A DNA stretch of 64,000 nt from Vibrio aerogenes (GCF_024346755.1 NZ_AP024862.1:1178001-1242000), one strand, 5' to 3'; positions 9,055 through 18,636 are shown, counted from the stretch's first letter. Program-made: numbers and translations. The notes: generated by a model from the letters alone, not told the origin.

Positions 9055-10491
9055 ATGATGTTCAAATTTCTGTCTTGTTTTTTGATGTTTTTCTTTTTTT
9101 TCCCGTCTTCTGTCTTTGCGTCAACAGAATCTGGTGTTCCCCAGTTAACTTCTTCTCCGATTGGTTATTCGTGCCTGATTTTATTTATTGTTGCATATGC
9201 AATTGTCATGTTGGAAGAGCTGGTCAAACTCAGAAAGTCCAAACCCGTTCTTCTGGCGGCGGGACTTATCTGGGCGATTATCGGCTACGTTTATCAACAA
9301 TACGGAGAAATGGAAGTCGCTAAACAGGCTTTCGAACATAACTTACTGGAATACTCAGAACTCTTGTTGTTCCTGCTCGTCGCGATGACCTACATCAATG
9401 CCATGGAAGAGCGTCGCCTGTTTGATTCAATGAGATCCTGGATGGTCAGTAAAGGCTTTGGTTACCGGCCGCTCTACTGGATAACCGGGCTGCTGGCTTT
9501 CTTTATTTCTCCTGTTGCAGATAACCTGACAACGGCACTGCTGATGTGCGCCATCATCATGAAAGTGGGCGAAGACAACCGAAAATTTATTAATCTCTGC
9601 TGTATTAATATTGTCATTGCTGCCAATGCCGGTGGCGCATTCAGCCCATTTGGGGATATCACCACCCTGATGGTCTGGCAGGCTGAAAAAACATCATTCT
9701 TCCAGTTCTTCGACCTGTTCCTGCCGTCCGCGGTCAACTACTTCGTCCCTGCGATCATCATGTTCTTCTTCCTGCCCAAAGGTGTACCGGAGTCGACTGC
9801 GGAGCATGTTTCAGCCAAAAGAGGCGCAAAAAGAATCATTGCCCTGTTCTTACTGACGATTTGCACTGCGGTCAGCTTCCACACTGCATTCGGATTCCCG
9901 CCGGTTGTCGGTATGATGATGGGGCTTGGATATCTTCAGATGTTCGGCTTCTTCCTGCGTAAAACATTCAATGGTTATGTCGAGAAGAAAACAGCCCAGG
10001 CGAAAGCAAATAATGATGAAGCGACACTGAAAAGACTGGGTTCTGTCGTCCCGTTCGATGTCTTCCAGCGTATCTCCCATGCCGAATGGGATACCCTGCT
10101 GTTCTTTTATGGTGTCGTCATGTGTGTCGGTGGCCTGAGCCTGCTTGGTTATCTTGAGCTGGTGTCTCACTGCCTTTATACCCAGTGGGATCCACTATGG
10201 GCAAACTCATTCATCGGTATTCTTTCTGCAATCGTCGACAACATTCCGGTGATGTATGCTGTGCTGACCATGGATCCTGTCATGCCAACAGGTCACTGGC
10301 TGCTGGTCACGCTCACTGCGGGTGTCGGGGGAAGCCTGCTATCAATTGGTTCAGCTGCCGGTGTCGCTCTGATGGGCGCAGCGCGTGGCCGTTATACATT
10401 CCTGAGTCACCTGAAATGGACACCCGTGATTTTACTGGGTTACATCGCCAGTATCGCAGTACACATGTGGCTGAACTACGACCTTTTCTGA
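9055..10491 (+). CDS. nhaD: Sodium/proton antiporter NhaD
   Basis: A 478-residue polytopic membrane protein that exchanges cytoplasmic Na+ (or Li+) for external H+ at alkaline pH, typical of marine Vibrio. Features of the NhaD/arsenite-permease-like family include a hydrophobic N-terminal segment resembling a signal peptide, SPVADNLTTALLMCA, AANAGGAFSPFGDITTLMVW, and near the C-terminus AIVDNIPVMYA and GVGGSLLSIGSAAG. I place the start at the ATG at 9055, which has GGA 7 nt upstream; an ATG at 9043 adds four residues and has no ribosome site. Upstream and downstream gaps are short, and no operon partner is evident. Confidence 0.92.
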   Translation: MMFKFLSCFLMFFFFFPSSVFASTESGVPQLTSSPIGYSCLILFIVAYAIVMLEELVKLRKSKPVLLAAGLIWAIIGYVYQQYGEMEVAKQAFEHNLLEYSELLLFLLVAMTYINAMEERRLFDSMRSWMVSKGFGYRPLYWITGLLAFFISPVADNLTTALLMCAIIMKVGEDNRKFINLCCINIVIAANAGGAFSPFGDITTLMVWQAEKTSFFQFFDLFLPSAVNYFVPAIIMFFFLPKGVPESTAEHVSAKRGAKRIIALFLLTICTAVSFHTAFGFPPVVGMMMGLGYLQMFGFFLRKTFNGYVEKKTAQAKANNDEATLKRLGSVVPFDVFQRISHAEWDTLLFFYGVVMCVGGLSLLGYLELVSHCLYTQWDPLWANSFIGILSAIVDNIPVMYAVLTMDPVMPTGHWLLVTLTAGVGGSLLSIGSAAGVALMGAARGRYTFLSHLKWTPVILLGYIASIAVHMWLNYDLF

Positions 10492-10635
10492 ATCAGGCTG
10501 ATGGATCACATACGATAAATCCGTTTCTGCTTCAAAAACCGACTTTGACTGGCCACTCTGGTCAGACAAAGTCTTGGTTATCTCCCCGAATCAGTTAAAC
10601 TAATCGCACCACTCGACACAATCAAGGATGACGAC

Positions 10636-11280
10636 ATGAATACGGTTCGTCTGGGAAACCGAAAATGGACACCCGGTAAAGTGCTCTGCGTCGGGCGCAA
10701 TTATCTGGAGCATATTCAGGAGTTAAACAATGCCGTTCCGGAAGAAATGGTGGTATTTCATAAGCCCAACAGCAGCATCACAGACCAGCTTGTTTCTTTT
10801 CATCATCAGGAACCATTGCACTACGAAGCCGAAATCTCTTTTTTGATCAAAGATCAGCAGTTCCATGCCGTCGGGCTGGGACTGGATTTGACGAAACGGA
10901 CACTGCAATCATACCTGAAGAAAAAGGGGCTCCCCTGGGAACGGGCGAAAGCATTTGACGATTCCGCTGTTTTCAGCCGGTTTATCCCGCTCAAAGGCAT
11001 GGATATCACTTCATTGAGTTTCGAATTATTTATTAACTGTGTCCGGGTCCAGTATGGCACTGTCCGGCAAATGATTTACGCTCCGGAAACTATTCTTGAT
11101 GAACTGAAAACATATACAACATTATGTGATGGCGATATCGTCATGACCGGAACGCCCAAGGGCGTGGGCATGATTCAGGATGGGGATATATTTCTGGCCC
11201 GTTTGAAAAGCGGAGAAAAAACACTAATTGAAACCGAATGGGTTGCCAGCCCGCCCAATGCACAATTCAGCCTTTTATAA
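10636..11280 (+). CDS. Fumarylacetoacetate hydrolase (FAH) family protein
   Basis: A 214-residue enzyme of the FAA_hydrolase family, with members that act as acylpyruvate hydrolases, oxaloacetate decarboxylases or 2-hydroxyhepta-diene-dioate isomerases. The family marks are CVGRNYLEH, FHKPNSSI, the metal-binding acidic motif HYEAEISFLI, a WERAKAFDDSA segment and TGTPKGVG near the C-terminus. AAGGATGA sits 7 nt before the ATG. It may share a transcript with nhaD (145 bp gap), but functional linkage is not clear. The reaction cannot be assigned. Confidence 0.88.
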   Translation: MNTVRLGNRKWTPGKVLCVGRNYLEHIQELNNAVPEEMVVFHKPNSSITDQLVSFHHQEPLHYEAEISFLIKDQQFHAVGLGLDLTKRTLQSYLKKKGLPWERAKAFDDSAVFSRFIPLKGMDITSLSFELFINCVRVQYGTVRQMIYAPETILDELKTYTTLCDGDIVMTGTPKGVGMIQDGDIFLARLKSGEKTLIETEWVASPPNAQFSLL

Positions 11281-11302
11281 GGATGTAAATCACAATCGAA
11301 GT

Positions 11303-11330
11303 GTTGATGACGATTTCATCCGTCATCAAC
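11303..11330. other. Hairpin between convergent FAH and PEBP-domain genes
   Basis: GTTGATGACG (11303-11312) pairs perfectly with CGTCATCAAC (11321-11330) over an 8-nt loop. There is no T-run, so intrinsic termination is uncertain. Confidence 0.45.
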
Positions 11331-11360
11331 ATCGTATACTCACTATTTAAACCACCATCA

Positions 11361-12662
11361 TTATGGCTTCACTTTGGTCTTGCCTTTCTTTTTCGACGGG
11401 GCTTTATCTTGCTCAGGTGCGACACGAAAGACACCCATCAGGGTCGTTTTATCCAGAATATAGGCCTGATACGCTGATTCAAACATGCTGCGGGTAATCC
11501 CGTTTTGTCCCAAAATATTGGCTGAAATGTCAGGCATTCCATAGCCGAGAGCATAAAGCGTAAAACTATAGGCATGATTAGTTTTTGAACATGGCCCAAA
11601 GTAACCATCGAGATTTTCTGTCGCCCCCAAACTGCTGACAACGGCGTTCTCATTTAACATCCGCACACCACCGGGAATATTCACCACACTCCAGTGTGGG
11701 CATGAATCAGAATGGATGCCACACGGCGCAATTTCATCATCCATAATCAGGGCAAATTTTTCTGTATTAACCGGGGCATTGCTCCAGACAAATGCAGGAG
11801 GCTGGTTATATCCGCCGACATCCGTACAGGAGAAACGGGACGGAATCACACCGCCATTTTCAAAATTCCGCGAGTACAACGACAAGTGAGAATCATCGGC
11901 AGCATCAGAGGATAAGTTGGACACGTGCCCTTTGGGATCTTTCAATAAACTCATCAACCGGATGTTTTCTTTCGATGACACCGATAACCGCCATTTGCCG
12001 GAACCATTACCAAGCCCGGAAGATAAATCAATATTACTGCCTTTTTCCAGCTCTTCGGCAGTAATTTCAGCGATGTGTTGGGCAGTAACCGACAAGATCA
12101 CCGGCCCGAATGACCGGCCTTTGTCATCTTTGCCGGTAATTTTTACCGTTGCTCTTTTGTTATCGACATTATAAACACGCAGAACACTGATTTGATTTTT
12201 GTTAGAACCCGGATTAAAAAACGGCACGTCAAACTGCCCGTCTTTACTTTTAACAATATCATGCAGGCTGATCACCAAACCATCTCCGGTACGCTCGTAG
12301 CTGTTCACCCTGAAATTCAGATCACTGTTTAAAACCAGACGCCAGTTTTCTGTTCCCGGGCCAATACCTTTTTCCAGTCCTTTGGCTTTATTCCCTTCTT
12401 CAATATCTTCAGAATTCAGCGTAATGGTTTGCTGTGGTTTAATTGTCAGTGTGACTGTGTGCGTCTTTTTACCTTTATGATCCATACCGTACAACCAAAT
12501 GCTGCCGGGCGTCTGAGACAAATTGGTCACCCGGATGAACCCCTGACGAAACTTGTCTGCAGCGTGGGCCAGATACCAGACATTCTGTTCAACAGCCCCC
12601 ACCCGGCAAGGCAGGACGAAAAATAACAATAGACAAAAGGCGCTAAACAACCTGAATTTCAT
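11361..12662 (-). CDS. Secreted two-repeat protein with C-terminal PEBP (YbhB/YbcL) domain
   Basis: A 433-residue exported protein. A signal peptide covers about residues 1-23. Two consecutive beta-rich repeats of about 110 residues follow; each ends with a motif like G.G...W.L (IGPGTENWRL, LGNGSGKWRL). The last 165 residues match the PEBP/YbhB family: FENGGVIPSRFSC, FVWSNAP, ALIMDDEIAP, SCPHWSVVNIPGG and NHAYSFTLYALG. PEBP proteins bind anions or phospholipid head groups; YbhB itself has no settled role. The ATG at 12662 (GAAAGG upstream) was preferred over an earlier TTG. The function is unknown; the repeats suggest an extracellular binding module. Confidence 0.8.
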   Translation of the reverse strand: MKFRLFSAFCLLLFFVLPCRVGAVEQNVWYLAHAADKFRQGFIRVTNLSQTPGSIWLYGMDHKGKKTHTVTLTIKPQQTITLNSEDIEEGNKAKGLEKGIGPGTENWRLVLNSDLNFRVNSYERTGDGLVISLHDIVKSKDGQFDVPFFNPGSNKNQISVLRVYNVDNKRATVKITGKDDKGRSFGPVILSVTAQHIAEITAEELEKGSNIDLSSGLGNGSGKWRLSVSSKENIRLMSLLKDPKGHVSNLSSDAADDSHLSLYSRNFENGGVIPSRFSCTDVGGYNQPPAFVWSNAPVNTEKFALIMDDEIAPCGIHSDSCPHWSVVNIPGGVRMLNENAVVSSLGATENLDGYFGPCSKTNHAYSFTLYALGYGMPDISANILGQNGITRSMFESAYQAYILDKTTLMGVFRVAPEQDKAPSKKKGKTKVKP

Positions 12663-12751
12663 AATCAAACCTTTCAAAAATCCGCGATAGCAAATTTTTT
12701 GTAAAAACGGCCAAAATCTGGCAAAAAATAAAACAAATCAACAAAATATGA

Positions 12752-12778
12752 CAAAAAAAGCCAGAATCATTTCTGGCT
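12752..12778 (-). terminator. Terminator of the azlCD operon
   Basis: On the minus strand AGCCAGAA (12778-12771) pairs with TTCTGGCT (12766-12759) over a 4-nt loop and is followed by seven T residues. Confidence 0.8.
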
Positions 12779-12812
12779 TACGGACTGATTTCAGATACAA
12801 AATAACGATATC

Positions 12813-12854
12813 CGTGATCAGTACTTTTCCTCACGTGATCAGTACTTTTCCTCA
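12813..12854. repeat. Perfect 21-bp tandem duplication
   Basis: CGTGATCAGTACTTTTCCTC plus a final A occurs twice, back to back, at 12813-12833 and 12834-12854. It lies between azlD and its terminator, in noncoding DNA. Confidence 0.8.
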
Positions 12855-12931
12855 AAAGCAACAATACCGGCATCCGGAGGCCGCCTGAGTTCACTCCCGA
12901 ACGGTCAGAATAACCTGAAACCATATTTTAA

Positions 12932-13273
12932 TCATCCGGGCAGATGAAAATTAACGTCAGGTAACACCCATAAATGCAATACTAAAAACACAGCCATACT
13001 GCTGACCGTGGTAAACAGTACATTTTTTGTTTTCCACGCAATCATACCAGCCAGAAGCGCTCCCCACAGATACGGATTGTGCCAGTTTATCCATAACTTC
13101 TGGGCCGGCATAAAAACGATCGGAGCCCAGATCACACTTAAAACAGCAGGACCGGAATAACTTAAAAAACGCTGCAATCCAGCCCCGGGCTTGAGGGGAA
13201 TACCCGGCGCAAGAAACAAATACCTGCTGAGAAAAACAACACAAGCCAGAATAATAATTTCTGCCATGACCAT
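12932..13273 (-). CDS. azlD: AzlD-family branched-chain amino acid exporter subunit
   Basis: A 113-residue membrane protein with four hydrophobic helices, the small partner of AzlC in a branched-chain amino acid (BCAA) efflux system like YgaZH. The start is fixed by context: the azlC stop TAA overlaps the ATG (TAATG) and GGAGG lies 6 nt upstream. This gives translational coupling to azlC. The extended reading frame upstream is not used. Confidence 0.85.
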   Translation of the reverse strand: MVMAEIIILACVVFLSRYLFLAPGIPLKPGAGLQRFLSYSGPAVLSVIWAPIVFMPAQKLWINWHNPYLWGALLAGMIAWKTKNVLFTTVSSMAVFLVLHLWVLPDVNFHLPG

Positions 13274-13986
13274 TAGCAACCTCCACGGCATCTGTCTGTC
13301 GTATAACCTGCGACCATGGCACACAAACTGGCGATCACCAGACTCCCTTCCACCTGAAATGCATTCAGCACAATGGACATGAGCAATGCAACAAACACGG
13401 TGACAAATACAGGTAACGACGTCACCTGGGGAATCACAATCGCAATAAAGGTCGCCGCAATAGCGAAGTCAAGCCCCAGTGAATTCAGGTCTGGTATCAT
13501 ATGACCGGCAATCAGCCCCGCAAGCGTGGCAAGATTCCAGATAAGATAAAAACTCAGCCCGGCGCCGAGGGCATACCAGCGATTAAACGCTTTCTGCTCC
13601 CGTTGATTCATGACAGCAAACAACTCATCTGTCAGTAAAAAACCCAGAACAACCCGCCAGCGAAGCGGTAGCGGGCTGATGCGGTCACGCATCGACATAC
13701 TATACAAAAGGTGACGGGAAGTAATAAATACAATCGTAATCAGCAGCGACAGTAATCCGGCTCCGGCACTGAACATCCCAATTGAAACCAACTGGGCAGA
13801 ACCAGCAAACATAATGGCCGACAGTGCCTGTCCCTGCAATGGGGACAAGCCTGAATCCAGCGCATAAGAACCTGCTAAAATCCCCCAGGGAAGCACCGCA
13901 ATGCTCAATGGCATCATTGCAATCGCTCCTTTGATAAACAGATTCCAGGCGGAACGGGGTTGAATACTCTCTGTTGTCATGTCCAT
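13273..13986 (-). CDS. azlC: AzlC-family branched-chain amino acid exporter subunit
   Basis: A 237-residue inner-membrane protein with about seven helices and the AzlC pattern: GAIAMMPLSIAVLPWGILAG, LQGQALSAIMFAGSAQ and SRHLLYSM. Together with AzlD it forms a BCAA export system, as YgaZ does with YgaH. GGAG lies 5 nt before the ATG. It is the first gene of a two-gene operon with azlD, overlapping by one base. Confidence 0.9.
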   Translation of the reverse strand: MDMTTESIQPRSAWNLFIKGAIAMMPLSIAVLPWGILAGSYALDSGLSPLQGQALSAIMFAGSAQLVSIGMFSAGAGLLSLLITIVFITSRHLLYSMSMRDRISPLPLRWRVVLGFLLTDELFAVMNQREQKAFNRWYALGAGLSFYLIWNLATLAGLIAGHMIPDLNSLGLDFAIAATFIAIVIPQVTSLPVFVTVFVALLMSIVLNAFQVEGSLVIASLCAMVAGYTTDRCRGGC

Positions 13987-14081
13987 GATGACTCCATTTC
14001 CGGGTTATATCATTCATATCCCCAGACTACTTCAATCCAACAAAAATAATTGTACAAAATTGCCATGACAACACTGAAACA

Positions 14082-14762
14082 TCAAATTCTGTTTTCAGAT
14101 TCATGACACTGAGGTGGCGCATAAGTTGCCGCATAAGTCACCAGTAAAGCAGTCATCAACTGCACATCGGCAGATTGACTTTCATCCATCCAGACATAAT
14201 CTGCCTGCGATAACCCGCCTAAATAGACCGATAAATGCAATTCAGCCACAACATTATCATCCAGTGTGACGGTATATACCTCGCCGGAGGTGTTGCTGAG
14301 TTCATCTTTATCCAGCCCGAACCACTGGGTTCCGAAGCGGATTCGGGTTGGGTCGTCAAAGGTCCATACTTTGTTTCCCATATGGATTTTTCCTTTAAAG
14401 TCAAATAGCTTTATCATGCCATCATTCAAAAAAGACAGCAGATCCCAGCCACAGGCCTGTCGATACCCGATTGAAGCAGAATGATGTGCAGAATCCCGAA
14501 CCTTTAGCGAAACCTTTTGCAGAGAATCATCGGACAACATGTCGCCCAATATCCGGATGCCGTGGGCATTGACCCAGTCTTTTTCTACGGAGCCATGATA
14601 CTGACCAAAGCGAATATCACGCCCCGGCATGTAACCCTGACGTCCTTCCATCGTATAACGTGGTGTGTTTTTCAAATATTCGGCTTCAGAATCAGCCGGG
14701 TTAACCGTACAGCCACTCAACAGTAAAAGTGACGCCAGCCAGCAGATATAATATTTCATCAA
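14082..14762 (-). CDS. Uncharacterised lipoprotein
   Basis: A 226-residue predicted lipoprotein with a short signal peptide and lipobox LSGC (Cys at about residue 18), so it should be anchored in the inner or outer membrane. No family was recognised. The mature part begins acidic, is rich in Trp and Tyr, and has several beta-strand-like stretches; two Cys residues (in YRQACGW and PPQCHES) could form a disulfide. It stands alone between azlC and a chemoreceptor gene. Two adjacent ATG codons are possible starts. Confidence 0.75.
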   Translation of the reverse strand: MMKYYICWLASLLLLSGCTVNPADSEAEYLKNTPRYTMEGRQGYMPGRDIRFGQYHGSVEKDWVNAHGIRILGDMLSDDSLQKVSLKVRDSAHHSASIGYRQACGWDLLSFLNDGMIKLFDFKGKIHMGNKVWTFDDPTRIRFGTQWFGLDKDELSNTSGEVYTVTLDDNVVAELHLSVYLGGLSQADYVWMDESQSADVQLMTALLVTYAATYAPPQCHESENRI

Positions 14763-15113
14763 TCATATTCCAGGATAAAAAACATAGTTCGATAAGCATT
14801 ATAAGGAGGAATGGCCATACTCATCAAGTGGCAATTGCTTTGTGTGACCCTCAATGACAGATAAATTATCCCGGTATCTATTGATTACCAATGAATATAC
14901 CCGGTGGTTTGTCTCAAATTCAGGAACAAATTTCATCATGTTACAATTTAATTTGAATCGTCTTTGATGAAAGAGATTATTGTCGTAAAAAACATTTTTT
15001 TGCCCCCATTTCCAGCATTTGTTATTTGACTGGTTTCATTCTGTTCATTACTTTTACATTAATATTAATAATTATATAAACAATTTCCGGCTTAAAATTT
15101 CCAGAGGAAACAC
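14763..15113. other. Intergenic region between lipoprotein and chemoreceptor genes
   Basis: About 350 bp without a recognisable gene. It must hold the promoters of the divergent lipoprotein and chemoreceptor genes. GAGGAAA at 15102-15108 is the chemoreceptor ribosome binding site. No convincing operator was seen. Confidence 0.5.
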
Positions 15114-16742
15114 ATGATGTGGAAAAGTCTGAAATTCAGATATCAAATTGGGATACCATTACTCCTGATGACATTAATATTAATTGGTGTCAGTACATTT
15201 AATCTATTAGGAATAAAAGACTTAGAGGATAATATCAAACTTTTCTCATCCTCTTTAATGCCAGCCCAAAGCAGCGTTTTAAATGCAGACCGGGATTTAT
15301 ATCAGGCTTTGGAAGCACAGCAGGATATCCTGATTTCAGGAGAGAAAGTTCTTCAGGATGCCAAAACACGCTTCGATGAGAATGCACAGCAAGTCTTTGA
15401 TCGAATGCATCAATATCTCGACAAAACGGCAATGTTCCCCGAAATTCGCTCTGAATTCTCTGACTTTGACCGTCAGTTTAATCAATGGAGAAACAGAGCA
15501 TCACGTTTATTTACTCTGGTCCAGTCTGGTAAAAAAGAGGAAGCAATTCAGGAATATCTGGCGCTGAAAAAAGATTTCTCTGTTATCAGGGATCAATTAG
15601 ACAATGCGGGTGAATTAGTCGGCAAAATTGCCGGAGAAAAGAAAGCGCATGCCATATCACTGGCTGTTGAACGGGAGGAGTGGAATATCATATTTGGTGT
15701 TCTTTCCGTGGTTATTGGTGCTGTTTTTGTTTATCTGATTCCCAAATTTATTTCAGATTCACTGCATGCCATTCAGGAAAAAATTAAAGATATTTCTCAG
15801 GGAGAAGGTGATTTGGTGACCCGGTTGCCGGCCGAAGGTGATAATGAGCTCTCCATGCTCGAACGCAGTGTTAATATGTTGCTCGAACAACTGCAGCTTC
15901 TGATCAAAAATGCGGTCCAGAATGTGTCTGAACTCAATCGTGAAAATACCGGTTTAAACCAGCTGATTCAGAAAACCGGCGGCATTTCACATAGTCAGGT
16001 ACATCATCTGGAGGTGTTATTTGAATCATTTGAACAGATTAATCAGGCTGTCAGGGAAATCTCAACCAATGCGCAGAATACCTCTTCTCAAAGCGAAGAT
16101 GCAAAAAATGCAGCCGCATCCGGTATGTCACTGGTTGATCAAAATCAGGGAATGAATTCTGAGCTGGCTCAGCATTTCCAGAGTGCCAGAGATAAAATTG
16201 AGTCACTGGCAGAAGATACTGAGCAAATCACATCGGTTCTGGATGTGATTCGCGGGATCGCCGATCAAACGAATCTGCTGGCGCTTAACGCTGCCATTGA
16301 AGCGGCCCGTGCCGGTGAACAGGGACGTGGGTTTGCAGTGGTTGCCGATGAGGTGCGCACACTGGCAAAAAGAACTCAGGATTCAACTGAAGATATACAG
16401 TCAATGATCTCACGTCTGATTCAGGGCGTTCAGGAAACCCAGCAGGCTATGCAAGCCGGCAGCGGCCTGATGGGGGAATCGGTGCAAATGGCAGATACCA
16501 TGCATAATGCATTTAAAGAAATTGAACAACTGATCTCCGTCGTTCAGGACATGAATATTCAAATTGCCGCCGCAACAGAAGAGCAAAGCTCTGTCATCGA
16601 AGATGTGAATGGCAGAATGCATGACCTGAAAGCGAAAACGGATGAAGCCAATACGATTTCTGAAACGGTGTCAGCCTCCAGCCATCATGTGTCGGACATT
16701 GCCCGACAGCTGGCAAACAGTATGGGGAAATTTAAAGTTTAA
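15114..16742 (+). CDS. Methyl-accepting chemotaxis protein (four-helix-bundle sensor)
   Basis: A 542-residue chemoreceptor. Its first membrane segment is at about residues 12-32. A helical periplasmic domain of about 155 residues follows; its ALEAQQD and repeated charged heptads suggest a 4HB_MCP domain. The second membrane helix is at about 190-210, then HAMP ([13 protein letters not shown]) and the signalling coiled coil, with the tip [20 protein letters not shown] near 382-401. No CheR-docking pentapeptide is seen. It ends before a clear terminator, so it is monocistronic. The ligand is unknown. Confidence 0.95.
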   Translation: MMWKSLKFRYQIGIPLLLMTLILIGVSTFNLLGIKDLEDNIKLFSSSLMPAQSSVLNADRDLYQALEAQQDILISGEKVLQDAKTRFDENAQQVFDRMHQYLDKTAMFPEIRSEFSDFDRQFNQWRNRASRLFTLVQSGKKEEAIQEYLALKKDFSVIRDQLDNAGELVGKIAGEKKAHAISLAVEREEWNIIFGVLSVVIGAVFVYLIPKFISDSLHAIQEKIKDISQGEGDLVTRLPAEGDNELSMLERSVNMLLEQLQLLIKNAVQNVSELNRENTGLNQLIQKTGGISHSQVHHLEVLFESFEQINQAVREISTNAQNTSSQSEDAKNAAASGMSLVDQNQGMNSELAQHFQSARDKIESLAEDTEQITSVLDVIRGIADQTNLLALNAAIEAARAGEQGRGFAVVADEVRTLAKRTQDSTEDIQSMISRLIQGVQETQQAMQAGSGLMGESVQMADTMHNAFKEIEQLISVVQDMNIQIAAATEEQSSVIEDVNGRMHDLKAKTDEANTISETVSASSHHVSDIARQLANSMGKFKV

Positions 16743-16766
16743 CTATCTTATCAGTGTTTTTTCCGG

Positions 16767-16796
16767 TCAGGCCACGTTTTATCGTGGCCTGATTTT
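16767..16796 (+). terminator. Rho-independent terminator of the chemoreceptor gene
   Basis: TCAGGCCACG (16767-16776) pairs with CGTGGCCTGA (16783-16792), followed by TTTT. Confidence 0.85.
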
Positions 16797-16892
16797 ATCC
16801 GGTATATACCAAAGAACAGTGGTCATATGTTTTTGCGTGTTGCGAAATATGATATACATTTAATTCTATACATAGCCGTACCGGAGAGACCT

Positions 16893-17399
16893 GTGAAGTA
16901 TGAATTTGAAATATTGGCGGCACTTATCCAGTATAAATATCCAAATATAAAACTCATCGCCAATGCAACCGGCATTTCAGAAAGGAAGGTACAATCTGTC
17001 ATTCATACTTTAACAACGGAGCTGGGTCTGGGGATTGAGAAAGTCACAGAAAAAGCGGCTGACGATCCAATCAGCTATCTGCACGTCCGATCATGGGGTA
17101 TTTTCGAGTCAGGCAATGCGCTGAAAAAACAGCTCATCTCACTCGATCTTGTCAAAGCAAAATCAGCCCGGCTCGAAACCATGAAAAAACGCAAAACTGC
17201 ACTCGGTTCATTCCCGGAAAAAAAAGCGTATTCAGATGCTGTCAAAGTGCAGAATTATCAGGAAAGTATGCGGCTGGAAGGCATACATCCCGCATCTTTC
17301 AGTCCGGAGCAGGATAAACAACAACTCAAAAGAAAAAGAGAAGCGCTGATCAAACTCTACACGACAAAAGCTCAGGAGCAATTACGTCATGTCGGATAA
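16893..17399 (+). CDS. YhfG-family Fic antitoxin with N-terminal winged-helix-like domain
   Basis: A 168-residue protein. The C-terminal 60 residues match YhfG, the short antitoxin of Fic toxins. The segment YQESMRLEGIHP contains SMRLEG, which fits the Fic-inhibiting motif [S/T]xxxE[G/N]; its Glu would block ATP binding in the Fic active site. The N-terminal part (about residues 1-85) looks like a helix-turn-helix domain (YPNIKLIANATGISERKVQ), so it may also repress the operon. The start is GTG at 16893 with CCGGAG 6-10 nt upstream; an earlier in-frame ATG lacks a ribosome site. It overlaps fic by 11 nt. Confidence 0.8.
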   Translation: MKYEFEILAALIQYKYPNIKLIANATGISERKVQSVIHTLTTELGLGIEKVTEKAADDPISYLHVRSWGIFESGNALKKQLISLDLVKAKSARLETMKKRKTALGSFPEKKAYSDAVKVQNYQESMRLEGIHPASFSPEQDKQQLKRKREALIKLYTTKAQEQLRHVG

Positions 17400-17976
17400 A
17401 TATGGTGCCGGGGATGACCCTTATTGCTATCCCGGAACACGGGTGCTGAAAAATAAACTCTCAATTCAGCAGGCCAGCCTGCTTGAAGAGGCTGAGCGGG
17501 ATCTGAGTTGTGTGGCAGCCGCATCCATTGACTTTGCTGAACCGCCTTATGATTTAAGTTATCTGTGTGAAATACACACCCGTTTATTTGAGGACCTGTA
17601 CGACTGGGCTGGTGAACTGAGACGGGTTGATATCACCAAAGGCACCACCCGGTTCTGTAACATGTCATTTGTTGAAAAGCAGGCAAATCAGCTGTTTTCT
17701 GCATTGGCAAAAGAGCACTATCTGGCTGATCTGAGCTATGACCGCTTTATTGACAGGCTGGCTTTTTATTATTGTGAACTCAACATGATTCATCCCTTTC
17801 GTGAAGGAAACGGCAGAGCACAACGGGTTTTGTTTGAACATCTGACAATCAATGCGGGCTTTAAAATTTCTTTTGAGACAGTCAATGCCGGGGAGTGGAT
17901 AGAAGCCAATATTCGCGGTGTCGACTGTGATTACTCCAAAATGAAGTCAATCCTGAATATTTGCATTTCGTACTGA
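17389..17976 (+). CDS. fic: Fic-domain protein adenylyltransferase (toxin)
   Basis: A 195-residue Fic enzyme that would transfer AMP from ATP to target proteins. The active-site loop HPFREGNGR is at residues 135-143, with His135 as catalytic base, Glu139 for metal binding and Arg143 for phosphate binding. The upstream flap region DWAGELRRVDITKG is typical of E. coli Fic. The gene overlaps its antitoxin by 11 nt (ATG within the last codons of the upstream gene), giving a class I toxin-antitoxin pair. All key residues are intact, so the enzyme should be active once released. Confidence 0.92.
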   Translation: MSDKYGAGDDPYCYPGTRVLKNKLSIQQASLLEEAERDLSCVAAASIDFAEPPYDLSYLCEIHTRLFEDLYDWAGELRRVDITKGTTRFCNMSFVEKQANQLFSALAKEHYLADLSYDRFIDRLAFYYCELNMIHPFREGNGRAQRVLFEHLTINAGFKISFETVNAGEWIEANIRGVDCDYSKMKSILNICISY

Positions 17977-18005
17977 ATAAATCTCCCTTCCCCCCCAGAG
18001 CGGGT

Positions 18006-18563
18006 TTATACCGTATCCTGAACTGAGACAACAGCCTGAAGGGAGAAAACTTTGAACTCACCACATCCAATCCCATCTTTCTGATAACCAAGCACACTTT
18101 CCAGTACATTAAAGTGAGCAACCACAATCACTTTTTTACAATCCTTGTATCGCTGTAAAACCTTCAGAGCCCGGCTTCTCAAATCCACTGCGGATTCGTA
18201 TAACGCATCCGGCTGAGTGCCACCAGACTTTATCCCTGACCGGTATTCCTGCCAGCGACGGTCTCTTTCGCTTAAATCAATATATCCACCAGCCAGATCT
18301 GCCCGCCATTCCCTGAGATCATGTTCAACAAACAATGGCAGCCCCAGAGGTCTGTTGAGAATTTCAGCAGTTTGAAGTGCCCGGGTATAAGGGGATGAAA
18401 TCATGAGATCAGCACCGGCAAATACCGCCTTCTGTGACTGAGAGCAAATGAATGGGATACAATCGCGGGTAAGTGGCGCATAATCCTTTTCGAGCTGAGT
18501 CATCTGCCGCTGGTCTGCCAGCGTATAATCCGGTGTTCCATGCCGGACAAAAACAATTTCCAT
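18006..18563 (-). CDS. Histidine phosphatase superfamily protein
   Basis: A 185-residue phosphatase of the phosphoglycerate-mutase-like branch. It opens with the catalytic RHG motif (MEIVFVRHGTPDYT) and has SSPYTRALQTAEIL, a middle Glu in LREWRADL, and the second catalytic His in VIVVAHFNV. Substrates range from sugar phosphates to phosphoproteins. I start it at the ATG before EIVFVRHG because a 46-residue in-frame extension overlaps a different small gene and has no family match. Ribosome site is weak. Confidence 0.85.
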   Translation of the reverse strand: MEIVFVRHGTPDYTLADQRQMTQLEKDYAPLTRDCIPFICSQSQKAVFAGADLMISSPYTRALQTAEILNRPLGLPLFVEHDLREWRADLAGGYIDLSERDRRWQEYRSGIKSGGTQPDALYESAVDLRSRALKVLQRYKDCKKVIVVAHFNVLESVLGYQKDGIGCGEFKVFSLQAVVSVQDTV

Positions 18564-18636
18564 CGATATGCCATCATATTTATTACACTGATATGCCTGT
18601 AACTTACTGAATAAAAGAATAAAGTCAACGCAAAGC

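Noticed and set aside
10185..10598. 137-codon frame at the end of nhaD
   Set aside because: It is an out-of-frame shadow of the antiporter with unnatural composition.
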